Of a DNA stretch of 64,000 nt, positions 16,661 through 24,094 are shown in pieces. The DNA lies in assembly GCF_000986795.1 (NCBI RefSeq), contig NZ_LAYZ01000024.1:372001-436000 (forward strand). The letters run 5' to 3'. This DNA comes from Salinicoccus sediminis (GTDB taxonomy: Bacteria; Bacillota; Bacilli; Staphylococcales; Salinicoccaceae). Made by a program: the position numbers and the translations under genes. Positions within the stretch are counted from its first letter, which is position 1; each line of letters starts with the position of its first letter. The notes beneath the pieces were generated by a model. It saw only the letters and a program-made list of their open reading frames with translations, was not told the origin of the DNA and made no database searches.

Positions 16661-17651
16661 AAACATTGACCGCTCTAAATCGCTCATCCGTTTCATATTT
16701 TGATGCATAACCATTCTCTGATAATAACTTTTTCAGATGAATCGACTTTATGACATAATATGTCGCCCTGCTGCTCCCTCTCACATGGCAATACTTACTT
16801 AAATACTTACGCACCGTCCGCGGCTTCAGCACGTGGCTGACAAATAAAGACATCCCGGCGCTTGTCATCTTCCTATCATGAAACAGCACGGAGAAATCGA
16901 TGAGTGCACGCACGAACATCCGCTCGGTCGTCTCCGTGTAGCCGCATCTGCGGCAGACGACTTTATACTTCCCGATGCTGAGATCGAACGCCGCGCAAAC
17001 ATAACAATAGTTCCCCATCCGCACCCGTTTGAAATCGGTCACGGGCAGCTGCATCGGATTACGGATGAAGAAACGGCGGAGTGCCCGGGCGTTCTCACGG
17101 GCGGCGGTCCCGGCACTGAGCCGCCCGAGCTCGCTGAAATGCTCCCGGAGCCGGGGCCGCCCGACGATGAAACGCTGATTCTCTTCCGAATTGAATTCGA
17201 GATTCATGTCAGGATTTACAAATACCACCTTTTTTTGCACATCGAAACGGTACGGCATCCTGCCGCCGAGCCGCACGAGCTTGCCGGCGGTGCGTGAGAC
17301 CTGGGCGAGCGGGTCTTCGTAGCCCGGCCGGCCGCCGACCGACCACTCGCCGCCAGCATACTTGTAGTCCCCGCTGAAATTCTTCACTTCATCCACAGCA
17401 ATCACCCCGTCGGCGACAATCAGGCTGTCGGCCTGAATCACGGCTTCATCCACTTTCATCCAAATATCGCGGTAGATTAATAAACCCCCGTGGCCGGCGG
17501 CATCGAACAGCCTGTCATATTCGCACTCGCCCGCATGACCGGCGGAGAGTGCCGCAAGCTTCCGCTGTTCTTTATTCGACAGTATGGAACGGTTTGACAA
17601 CGCTTCGACATAGATCAGTTCCTGCGGTTTCTGCCGCATGTTCAGGAACAT
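16659..17651 (-). CDS. NERD-domain nuclease-like protein with zinc ribbon (paralogue 2)
   Basis: The 330-residue protein aligns with paralogue 1 without gaps through the nuclease-like domain: E42 in GECEYD, D75 in QADSLIV, E88-x-K90 in DEVKNFSG. The zinc ribbon is CYVC (216-219) and CRRC (233-236). The ATG at 17649-17651 was chosen because AGGAGGTG is 5 bp upstream and the MFLN start matches paralogue 3; longer in-frame versions would run through the upstream element. The gene sits between ltaA and tatC1, a junction not occupied by it in S. aureus-type order, so it is probably an insertion. Confidence 0.85.
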   Translation of the reverse strand: MFLNMRQKPQELIYVEALSNRSILSNKEQRKLAALSAGHAGECEYDRLFDAAGHGGLLIYRDIWMKVDEAVIQADSLIVADGVIAVDEVKNFSGDYKYAGGEWSVGGRPGYEDPLAQVSRTAGKLVRLGGRMPYRFDVQKKVVFVNPDMNLEFNSEENQRFIVGRPRLREHFSELGRLSAGTAARENARALRRFFIRNPMQLPVTDFKRVRMGNYCYVCAAFDLSIGKYKVVCRRCGYTETTERMFVRALIDFSVLFHDRKMTSAGMSLFVSHVLKPRTVRKYLSKYCHVRGSSRATYYVIKSIHLKKLLSENGYASKYETDERFRAVNV

Positions 17652-17670
17652 AAAAACACCTCCTATACTG

Positions 17671-17698
17671 TATATGCTTAAAATGGGCCGATTTGATT
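17671..17698 (-). promoter_or_regulatory. Bipartite ATCARA-N15-CATATA element, NERD 2
   Basis: On the minus strand ATCAAA (17692-17697) and CATATA (17671-17676) are separated by exactly 15 bp, and AGGAGG follows 7 bp after CATATA. The surrounding 17649-17772 is similar over its whole length to 18834-18964 before the NERD relic, including a shared AGAGTGAATTTACACCT at the far end. Confidence 0.65.
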
Positions 17699-17872
17699 TT
17701 ACAAAATGGTGTAAAAGGAAACCGAGTGCACCCAAACCCTTTCATATCAACAGCGGCAGGTGTAAATTCACTCTGAATATTCAGTTTGGAATTTTTCGCA
17801 GAGCTGGTTCCTGGATGGTGGATCACTTGTCGACGCTTAACTTTATGTAGTAAAAGAAAATAGTGTATAGTT

Positions 17873-17908
17873 AGGCATATACGAAAGTTTTCCGTATATG
17901 CCTTTTTG
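17873..17908 (+). terminator. Hairpin with T-run in the tatC1 leader
   Basis: AGGCATATACG and CGTATATGCCT form a perfect 11-bp stem with a 9-base loop, followed by TTTTTG, 30 bp before the tatC1 start. It is either the terminator of a short upstream transcript or an attenuator of tatC1. No antiterminator partner was found. Confidence 0.6.
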
Positions 17909-17937
17909 CGAATCAACGGAAAAAGAAGGTGAACGTG

Positions 17938-18750
17938 ATGGCATCGAATGACAATGAAAGAAAAGAGACGATAAAAGCCATCAGCGACGATGGATATGAA
18001 GAGACAAGGCGGAGCAGGGTGACGGTCGAGGACCCGGATGCGACGCTAGTCGAGCACCTGGATGATCTGCGCGGCATGCTGATCAAGTCGGCGATCGTGT
18101 TCGTGTTTTTCTTCATGCTCATATTCCTGACCATCCAGTACTGGTTCCCCTATCTGTCGAAGGGGCATGACCTGATCGTGCGGGGGCCGTTCGAGGTCAT
18201 CCGCTTCTACATACGGACCGCCGGCGCGCTCGGCATCGGCCTCAGCCTGCCGTTCATCTGCCGCTTTTTGTGGCAGTTCATGAGGCCGGGGCTCGTCGAC
18301 AAGGAGACACAGTTTTTGAAAGCCTATTTCCCGCTGATGTTCCTCCTTTTCCTGGGCGGGCTGTCATTCGGCTATTTCGTCGTCCATCCCGTGAGCTACT
18401 ACTTTCTGATCCAGATGGGCGAGCAGAATTTCGAAGTGCTGGTGACGGCGGACGAGTACATGTCGTTCCTGCTGATATCGACGATGCCGATGGGACTCAT
18501 CTTCCAGCTGCCGATCGTCGTGCTGTTTCTGCACCACATCGAGCTGCTGGATGCGGCGCTTATGAGAAAAGTGCGGAAATACGTATATTTCGCGCTGCTG
18601 GTGATTACCGCGCTGATTGCCCCGCCCGACTTCTTCACACATCTCATCACCGTCAGCCCGATGATCGTGCTGTACGAGATCAGCATCTACATCGTGAGGA
18701 TCCGCGAACGGCGTGCGGCGAAGCGCGCCGCCAGAAAGGCGGCGGAATAA
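17938..18750 (+). CDS. tatC: Sec-independent translocase subunit TatC (copy 1)
   Basis: The 270-residue protein has six membrane segments and TatC hallmarks: LVEHLDDLRGMLIKSA near residue 37, GPFEVIRFYIRTAGALG after the first periplasmic loop, FGYFVVHPVSYYF in the middle and LIAPPDFFTHLI near the end. TatC recognises twin-arginine signals. The ATG at 17938 has GAAGGTG 6 bp upstream. No tatA is encoded nearby. A second tatC lies at 19942-20766 in opposite orientation. Confidence 0.93.
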   Translation: MASNDNERKETIKAISDDGYEETRRSRVTVEDPDATLVEHLDDLRGMLIKSAIVFVFFFMLIFLTIQYWFPYLSKGHDLIVRGPFEVIRFYIRTAGALGIGLSLPFICRFLWQFMRPGLVDKETQFLKAYFPLMFLLFLGGLSFGYFVVHPVSYYFLIQMGEQNFEVLVTADEYMSFLLISTMPMGLIFQLPIVVLFLHHIELLDAALMRKVRKYVYFALLVITALIAPPDFFTHLITVSPMIVLYEISIYIVRIRERRAAKRAARKAAE

Positions 18751-18775
18751 GATGACTCCCGGTGCCTTTGTGATG

Positions 18776-18823
18776 CACCCTTGAAGTTGAACTCCAAAAT
18801 TCAGCTTCAGGGGTGCTTTTATA
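18776..18823 (+). terminator. Terminator after tatC1
   Basis: GCACCCTTGAAGTTGAA pairs with TTCAGCTTCAGGGGTGC (two mismatches) around an 8-9 base loop and is followed by TTTTA. It overlaps the end of the NERD relic on the other strand. Confidence 0.85.
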
Positions 18824-18964
18824 TGTTCAAAAACATCAAAAAACCTCCTTTACTATATATATATATGGATGAATATCGCGGATCTGATTTTTTGAAATGG
18901 TGCAAAATGACACCGGCGATACACAAACCCCTATATATCAATGACAGGAGGTGTAAATTCACTC
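18819..18964 (-). pseudogene. Relic of a NERD-cassette: upstream region and five start codons only
   Basis: Reading leftwards from the galU stop codon, the sequence matches the NERD 2 upstream region (AGAGTGAATTTACACCT, then GCACCATTT, AATCAGATC, CATATATATATATAG, AAAGGAGG). It ends with ATG TTT TTG AAC ATA TAA at 18819-18836, the MFLN start shared by NERD 2 and 3 followed by a stop. Beyond it lies only the tatC1 terminator. I read this as a NERD cassette whose coding part was deleted, leaving a complete promoter and translation start; a functional leader peptide or sRNA start is the alternative. Confidence 0.65.
18862..18888 (-). promoter_or_regulatory. Bipartite ATCARA-N15-CATATA element, NERD relic
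   Basis: ATCAGA (18883-18888) and CATATA (18862-18867) on the minus strand keep the 15-bp spacing seen at the intact NERD genes and at coiA, although the gene has been lost. Confidence 0.6.
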
Positions 18965-19887
18965 TATTTGATTTTTTCGTCCGTTTCGATTCCGCCTTCC
19001 GTTTCTCCCCGGTGCCTGCGTGTCAGCTCTTCCATGAAATCGAGCAGCTCTTCTTTCATGTCCGACTTCAGGGCGTATTCAATCGTCGTCTTCACGAATC
19101 CGCGTTTGGCGCCGACGTCATGGCGGCGGCCTTCGAAATCGACGGCGTAGACGTCCTCACCCTCTTCGGCGATTCCGCGGATGGCGTCGGTCAGCTGGAT
19201 TTCGCCGCCGGCCCCGATCTCTCCCTTGGCGAGGTGGCTGAACACCGACGGCGTCAGCACGTAACGCCCCATGATGGCGAGACGCGAATCGGTCACACCG
19301 GGCGCCGGTTTTTCATACATATTGTTGAGGTGGTAGCAGTTGCCCTCGTGGCTGTCGTATTCGACGATGCCGTATCTCGAGACGTCCTCCGCCGGCACAC
19401 TTTTTACACCGATGACCGAACTGTGGTGCCTTTCATAGTGCTCGATCAGCTGGCCGATCGCGGGCGGGCCGTCCCCGTTGTCGACGATGTCATCGCCGAG
19501 CAGCACCGCAAACGGCTCGTCCCCGATGAACTGCCTGGCGGTATGTATGGCGTGGCCGAGCCCTTTCGGCTTCTTCTGCCTGACGTAGAAAATATTGGCG
19601 AGGCCGGTGGCATGCTCGACCTTTTCGAGGAGGTCATCCTTCCCTTTGTTCTCAAGGATAGTTTCGAGTTCCATGGACTGGTCGAAATGATCCTCAATCG
19701 CCCGCTTGTGCTTGCCGGTGACGATGATGATGTCCTCTATCCCCGCCGCGACGGCCTCCTCCACGATATACTGGATCGTCGGCTTGTCCAAGATCGGCAG
19801 CATCTCCTTCGGCATCGCTTTTGTCGCAGGCAAAAAACGGGTGCCGAGGCCCGCCGCCGGAATGACTGCTTTCTTCACTTTCTGCAT
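18964..19887 (-). CDS. galU: UTP-glucose-1-phosphate uridylyltransferase
   Basis: The enzyme makes UDP-glucose for glycolipid anchors and teichoic-acid glucosylation. The 307-residue protein starts with the nucleotidyltransferase signature [24 protein letters not shown] split over residues 9-32, followed by [17 protein letters not shown] and the FAVLLGDD metal/UTP motif near 128, and [10 protein letters not shown] near 222. AGGAGG lies 6 bp before the ATG. Also called gtaB. In this genome ltaA, which uses UDP-glucose-derived glycolipid, is 2.5 kb away. Confidence 0.96.
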   Translation of the reverse strand: MQKVKKAVIPAAGLGTRFLPATKAMPKEMLPILDKPTIQYIVEEAVAAGIEDIIIVTGKHKRAIEDHFDQSMELETILENKGKDDLLEKVEHATGLANIFYVRQKKPKGLGHAIHTARQFIGDEPFAVLLGDDIVDNGDGPPAIGQLIEHYERHHSSVIGVKSVPAEDVSRYGIVEYDSHEGNCYHLNNMYEKPAPGVTDSRLAIMGRYVLTPSVFSHLAKGEIGAGGEIQLTDAIRGIAEEGEDVYAVDFEGRRHDVGAKRGFVKTTIEYALKSDMKEELLDFMEELTRRHRGETEGGIETDEKIK

Positions 19888-19924
19888 ATATATCCTCCTA
19901 CTAATCTATAAGTTCCACTATAAC

Positions 19925-19958
19925 AAAAAGAGGGCCGGAATCTACTCCCGGCCCTCCG
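19925..19958 (-). terminator. Terminator of tatC2
   Basis: On the minus strand GAGGGCCGG and CCGGCCCTC enclose an 8-9 base loop and are followed by TTTTTG. The left arm lies within the last codons of tatC2, and galU begins about 40 bp further on. Confidence 0.88.
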
Positions 19959-20766
19959 ATCGTGCCTCTTTTTTTTCTTTCCTTTTTACAATATGGATAC
20001 TGATTTCATACAGAACGATCATCGGCGCAAGCACGATGAGGTGTGAAAACAGATCCGGCGGTGCAATCAGCGCGGTGAGCACGATGAGTGCGAAATAGGA
20101 ATACTTGCGCGCTTTCACCATCAGGGCCGAGTCCAGCAGTTCAATATGATTGAGGAATAAAACCACCATCGGCAGCTGGAAGACGAGCCCCATCGGGATG
20201 GATGACATCAGGAGGAACGACATGTATTCGTCCGCCGTCACCAGCACGTCGAAGTTCTCCTCGCCCATCTGGATCAGGAAGTAGTAGCTCACGGGATGGA
20301 CGACGAAATAGCCGAAGACGAGGCCTATGAAGAACAGCCCGATCATCAGGGGCACCATTCCGCGCAGCACAGACACGTTCACGCCGCGGAGCCCCATCAC
20401 TTTCTGCACATACTGCCACAGGAAATACAGTATGAACGGCACCGAGAGGCCGAGCGAGATGGCCGCCGATGTCCGCACGTAGAAGCGGATGACCTCGAAC
20501 GGCCCCATCACCACGATTTCGAAGCCTTTTGAAACGAACGAGAACCACCATTCAACAGTGAAGAAGATGAGGATGAACCAGAGGGCGACCGCAACAGCCG
20601 ACTTGATCAGCAGGCTGCGCGCGGCCAGGAGCTGGTCCTCGAGCGGTTCGAACGGATCCTCTTTGCCGCCCCCCGGCCCGTCACCCCCTTCCGGGCCGGC
20701 ACCCTTTCGGCCGGACACCGGGTCTTCATTCTCAAATTCGGAATTCCGCTTCTCCAATGGATCCAT
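19942..20766 (-). CDS. tatC: Sec-independent translocase subunit TatC (copy 2)
   Basis: The 274-residue protein is clearly paralogous to tatC1: GPFEVIRFYVRTSAAISLG, FGYFVVHPVSYYFLIQMG and LIAPPDLFSHLI are shared almost word for word. It differs by a Gly/Pro/Asp-rich N-terminal tail of about 38 residues and by a changed second periplasmic loop. It lies directly downstream of the GMC dehydrogenase genes, one of which carries a twin-arginine signal, so this copy may be dedicated to that substrate. AGGTG precedes the ATG by 7 bp. Confidence 0.93.
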   Translation of the reverse strand: MDPLEKRNSEFENEDPVSGRKGAGPEGGDGPGGGKEDPFEPLEDQLLAARSLLIKSAVAVALWFILIFFTVEWWFSFVSKGFEIVVMGPFEVIRFYVRTSAAISLGLSVPFILYFLWQYVQKVMGLRGVNVSVLRGMVPLMIGLFFIGLVFGYFVVHPVSYYFLIQMGEENFDVLVTADEYMSFLLMSSIPMGLVFQLPMVVLFLNHIELLDSALMVKARKYSYFALIVLTALIAPPDLFSHLIVLAPMIVLYEISIHIVKRKEKKEARSEGRE

Positions 20767-20781
20767 CTAAATCACCTGTTC

Positions 20782-22506
20782 CTATTCAAGACGCCTGTTG
20801 TCCTCCGCATACTCGATGACGCCTTCTGCACAGCGGTAAGCAAGCGCTCCGACAGTCGCTGTCGGATTGTAGCCTCCATTATGCGCGAAATTCCCTGCGC
20901 CGACAACGAAAAGATTGTCGCGGTCCCAGTGCTGCAGGTAGTTGTTCACGACGCTCGTTTCGGGATCGTCGCCCATGACAGTGCCGCCGGTGTTGTGGGT
21001 GGACTGGTACGGCACGATGTCGTAGTCTTCGACGACGGCATCCTTCTTGACTTCGCCTGCGCCCATCTCCTCGACCACTTCAGCCGCGCGGTCGATGGTA
21101 TACTCCTGCACGTTCCTGTCCTGGTCGGTGAAGTTGTATGTCAGCTGCACGAGCGGGACATCGTATGCATCGGTATACTCCTCGTCGAGGTCCAGGTAGT
21201 TGTCCCGGTGCGGCAGTGTTGCACACTGGGCCTGGACGCGCAGCGTGCGTGTATAGTTTTCTATGGATTCCTTCTTGAACTGGGCGCCCCATGACGGCGT
21301 CCCTTCGCGTGTCGTATTGGTTGCGATCGGACGCGCACCGGTCTGGGTGATCGCCATGTTGCCGCCGTGGAGGAAGTCGAGATCGGAATGGTCGTAGTTG
21401 TCGCCGTTGAAGTCGTCAAACGCCATGCCGAGTGCGCCCGCCCCCATGAATGTATTGAACTGCTCATCGAAGAATCCGACAGCGCCGCCGAAGATCTGGT
21501 AGCAGTAGTTGCGGCCGAGCGTGCCCTCTTCGGTTTCCGGATCGTACTGTTCGCCGATCTCGGACACTCTGAGCAGCTTGTAGTTGTTGAACAGGTAGCT
21601 TGTGAGCACGACGACATCCGCCGGCTGGAAGAATTCCTCGCCGCTCCTTGTATCGATGAAGCGCACGCCCGTTACCCTGCTGTCGTCGTCCTCGTCCTTC
21701 ATGACCTCGACGACATTCGAATGCGGGCGCACCTCGAAGTTGCCGGTGTCACGGGCGGCAGGGATGACCGTCACCTCAGGCGAGGACTTTGCACCGTATT
21801 CACAGCCGAAGCGTTCACAGAATGCACAGTACTGGCATGCCTGGATCGTCTGCCCGTCCGGATTCTCGAACGCTTCGCTCAGGTTGGCCGACGGCATCAT
21901 GATCGGGCTGTAGCCGAGTGAATTCGCCGCGTCCTCGAACATCTTGAGCGACCGCGTCTTGATCATCGGCGGCGTCGGATAGTCGTCCGAACGGTCCCCG
22001 CCGAGCGGGTTCGGTTCGCCGGAGATGCCGGCGGTCTTTTCGAATTTGTCGAAATAAGGTTCAAGCTCGTCGTATGTGATGCCCCAGTCCTGGATGCGGT
22101 AGCCGTCATCATCCTTCAGTTTTTCCGCCCCGTAGCGTTCTTCCGTCATCGAACGGATCTCGAAGTCGTACGGCAGGAAGCGCCACGTCTGGCCGTTCCA
22201 GTGCGTCCCCGCACCGCCGAGATTGTCCCCGAGCAGGAACGAACCCATCTCGCGCATCGGCAGTGCCTTCTGGTCACGCGTGTTCCTGAAAGTGATAGTC
22301 TCCTTGGACATGTCCTGCATCAGTTCATAGCGTATTGCGTATTTATATTCATCATGGACGTTCTGATAATCATCAGTGCCACGCTCACTTCCGCGTTCAA
22401 GCCCCATCACCTTGAGGCCGGCCTTCGCCGCTTCCGCGGCAATGATCCCGCCGGTCCAGCCGACACCGACGGTTACAACATCTACTTTATCCAACTCAGT
22501 CACCAT
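20782..22506 (-). CDS. GMC-family FAD dehydrogenase (gluconate 2-dehydrogenase-like large subunit)
   Basis: The 574-residue flavoprotein has an N-terminal dinucleotide-binding motif VGVGWTGGIIAAEAAKAG (residues 13-30), the GMC-type LGGAGTHWNGQTW loop near 95 and the C-terminal GAGNFAHNGGYNPTATVGALA flavin motif. A cysteine cluster ACQYCAFCERFGC near 220 resembles the [3Fe-4S] site of membrane-linked glucose and gluconate dehydrogenases. No signal peptide is present, so export would be by riding with the neighbouring Tat-exported subunit. It starts 4 bp after that gene ends. The substrate could be gluconate or another sugar acid or polyol. Confidence 0.85.
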   Translation of the reverse strand: MVTELDKVDVVTVGVGWTGGIIAAEAAKAGLKVMGLERGSERGTDDYQNVHDEYKYAIRYELMQDMSKETITFRNTRDQKALPMREMGSFLLGDNLGGAGTHWNGQTWRFLPYDFEIRSMTEERYGAEKLKDDDGYRIQDWGITYDELEPYFDKFEKTAGISGEPNPLGGDRSDDYPTPPMIKTRSLKMFEDAANSLGYSPIMMPSANLSEAFENPDGQTIQACQYCAFCERFGCEYGAKSSPEVTVIPAARDTGNFEVRPHSNVVEVMKDEDDDSRVTGVRFIDTRSGEEFFQPADVVVLTSYLFNNYKLLRVSEIGEQYDPETEEGTLGRNYCYQIFGGAVGFFDEQFNTFMGAGALGMAFDDFNGDNYDHSDLDFLHGGNMAITQTGARPIATNTTREGTPSWGAQFKKESIENYTRTLRVQAQCATLPHRDNYLDLDEEYTDAYDVPLVQLTYNFTDQDRNVQEYTIDRAAEVVEEMGAGEVKKDAVVEDYDIVPYQSTHNTGGTVMGDDPETSVVNNYLQHWDRDNLFVVGAGNFAHNGGYNPTATVGALAYRCAEGVIEYAEDNRRLE

Positions 22507-22509
22507 ATG

Positions 22510-23295
22510 CTATTTCCCCCCGTAAAGTGATTGTGGTTCTATTTCCTGGAAACTGTCCGTATCGATCTGCTGGATGTATGCATGCTGGTGGCCGGGGAAG
22601 TTCTTCATCTTCCAGCCTTCCATGCCGCGGTTTCCGCGGTACAGCGGGTCCGCATACGCACCCTGCAGAGTCGCAGAACGCAGCAGCCGGAAGAAGTCCT
22701 CCGGTTTGCCGGCCGCCCTCGGAATACCGAAATCCGCGTCCCCGTCCTCGAATTTGGTGAGGATCTCATCTTTCTGATCGTCTTCGAGGTCTGCGAAACC
22801 AGTGTCGAAATCATTCTGCGATTCGCTGTTCAGCGCCTCGATGCCGATCGTGAACAGCTCCGCACGCGTCAGACGGGACTGATAGCCCTGTGTCGCCTCG
22901 CCTTCGTGGAACGGCCCCTGCATATACTCTTTGGAGTTGTTGCCGTAGGCACCCGCAAGCTGCATATCAAGGAAATACGGAACGCCGAGCTTGATGGCGC
23001 CCGGGCCGAGGTCATCCTCGGGGAATATCCTTTCCATCGCCTGGGAAATCGTCTCGAAATCCGCATCATTGTGGAAGAAGATCCTGCCGGGGTTTTCCGT
23101 CCCGCCGGCCTCCTCTCCCCCGCTCTCTTCGGTCTGCTGGGCCTCCTCCTCTCCGGTGGAGGTGTCCGAACCGAAATTCATGCCGATCGATCCGCCGAGC
23201 AGGGACCCTCCGATGATTCCCCCTGTGGCCGCACCGGTCGTCTTCAGGAAATCACGCCTGGAAAACTTCTTTTCTTTCTGATCTTTGTCAGCCAT
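22510..23295 (-). CDS. Gluconate 2-dehydrogenase subunit 3-like protein with Tat signal
   Basis: The 261-residue protein begins with a classic twin-arginine signal, SRRDFLK at residues 11-17 followed by TTGAATGGIIGGSLLGG. A Glu/Ser/Gly-rich linker leads to the subunit-3 domain, with motifs such as RIFPEDDLGPGAIKLGVPYFLD. It is the small subunit that folds with and carries the FAD subunit through the Tat system. ATG 23295 has GGGGGAG 6 bp upstream; the longer upstream frame is not coding. It heads the operon with the GMC gene and tatC2. Confidence 0.88.
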   Translation of the reverse strand: MADKDQKEKKFSRRDFLKTTGAATGGIIGGSLLGGSIGMNFGSDTSTGEEEAQQTEESGGEEAGGTENPGRIFFHNDADFETISQAMERIFPEDDLGPGAIKLGVPYFLDMQLAGAYGNNSKEYMQGPFHEGEATQGYQSRLTRAELFTIGIEALNSESQNDFDTGFADLEDDQKDEILTKFEDGDADFGIPRAAGKPEDFFRLLRSATLQGAYADPLYRGNRGMEGWKMKNFPGHQHAYIQQIDTDSFQEIEPQSLYGGK

Positions 23296-23373
23296 TTGAT
23301 ACTCCCCCTTTGAATAAAATCTACTTTCATTATATAATGATATCATAATATTTGGAATATTAAAGAAGGGGAT

Positions 23374-23766
23374 GTGGATAATTTGGCTTTTTTCAAGTAT
23401 CTCTTCTGGGACAACAGACACATGGATCTCCGGTACACAGAAAACAAGTATGACGCAAAACCCACAATTACAAAAGTCTATGAAGACGGTCCTGAGATCG
23501 ATTTGGAAGCGGTTAACAAAAAATACCGTAATGACCTCCGCGACGCCCAGCGTTCCATCAACGGAAACCGGCTTATCATGCTGATCCTCTACATGGCCAT
23601 CGTCTTCCTGCCGGCCATCCTGATCAGCGTATTCCAAAATAATGTTTTACTCCTCGGCGGCATTTTCGTCTTCACCATCTTCGCCTACTTCGTAGTCGAA
23701 GCCATCAACCAGGTCGAGATCAACAGGCTCCTCTACAAAATGGATCAGCAGCTCGGGGAACATTAG
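23374..23766 (+). CDS. Small two-TM membrane protein of unknown function
   Basis: A 130-residue protein with an N-terminal charged segment of about 65 residues, then two membrane helices (LIMLILYMAIVFLPAILISV and NVLLLGGIFVFTIFAYFVVE) and a short tail. The likely start is GTG 23374, close behind GAAGGGG; TTG 23383 is an alternative. No family is recognised. It is divergent from the dehydrogenase operon and has its own terminator. Confidence 0.7.
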   Translation: MDNLAFFKYLFWDNRHMDLRYTENKYDAKPTITKVYEDGPEIDLEAVNKKYRNDLRDAQRSINGNRLIMLILYMAIVFLPAILISVFQNNVLLLGGIFVFTIFAYFVVEAINQVEINRLLYKMDQQLGEH

Positions 23767-23771
23767 AAATC

Positions 23772-23815
23772 GAAAAACCGCTGCGCCCGGCATGCCGGGT
23801 GCAGCGGTTTTTTTG
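23772..23815 (+). terminator. Strong bidirectional terminator
   Basis: AAAAACCGCTGC-CCCGGC and GCCGGG-GCAGCGGTTTTTTT form a long stem around AT, 10 bp after the small membrane protein. Confidence 0.92.
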
Positions 23816-23838
23816 TCTTCCCTTTCGGGCTGTACAAC

Positions 23839-24094
23839 GGTGTCCGCCAAAGCGGTATACCGGACGCGGCGAAATCAGCGGTGTCCGCCAAAGCGGTATA
23901 CCGGACGCGGCGAAATCAGCGGTGTCCGTCAAAGCGGTATACCGGACGCGGCGAAAATAACGGTGTCCGCCAAAGCGGTATACCGGACGCGGCGAAAATA
24001 ACGGTGTCCGCCAAAGCGGTATACCGGACGCAGCGAAAATAACGGTGTCCGTCAAAGCGGTATACCGGACACGGCGAAATCAACGGTGTCCGCC
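23839..24094. repeat. 41-bp palindromic array, family A1 (6 units + partial)
   Basis: Six units start exactly every 41 bp at 23839, 23880, 23921, 23962, 24003 and 24044; a seventh is cut after 10 bp at 24094, directly before the stop codon of the M23 gene. Each unit holds GGTGTCCGCCAAAGCGGTAT and a second arm CCGGACGCGG then CGAAATCARC or CGAAAATAAC. GTGTCC and GGAC(A/G)C arms alternate, so each arm can pair with either neighbour. It lies between convergent genes. Confidence 0.95.

Noticed and set aside
18781-19911. A 376-codon plus-strand open frame
   Set aside because: It is the antisense of galU joined to the NERD relic upstream region; galU on the minus strand has all family motifs.
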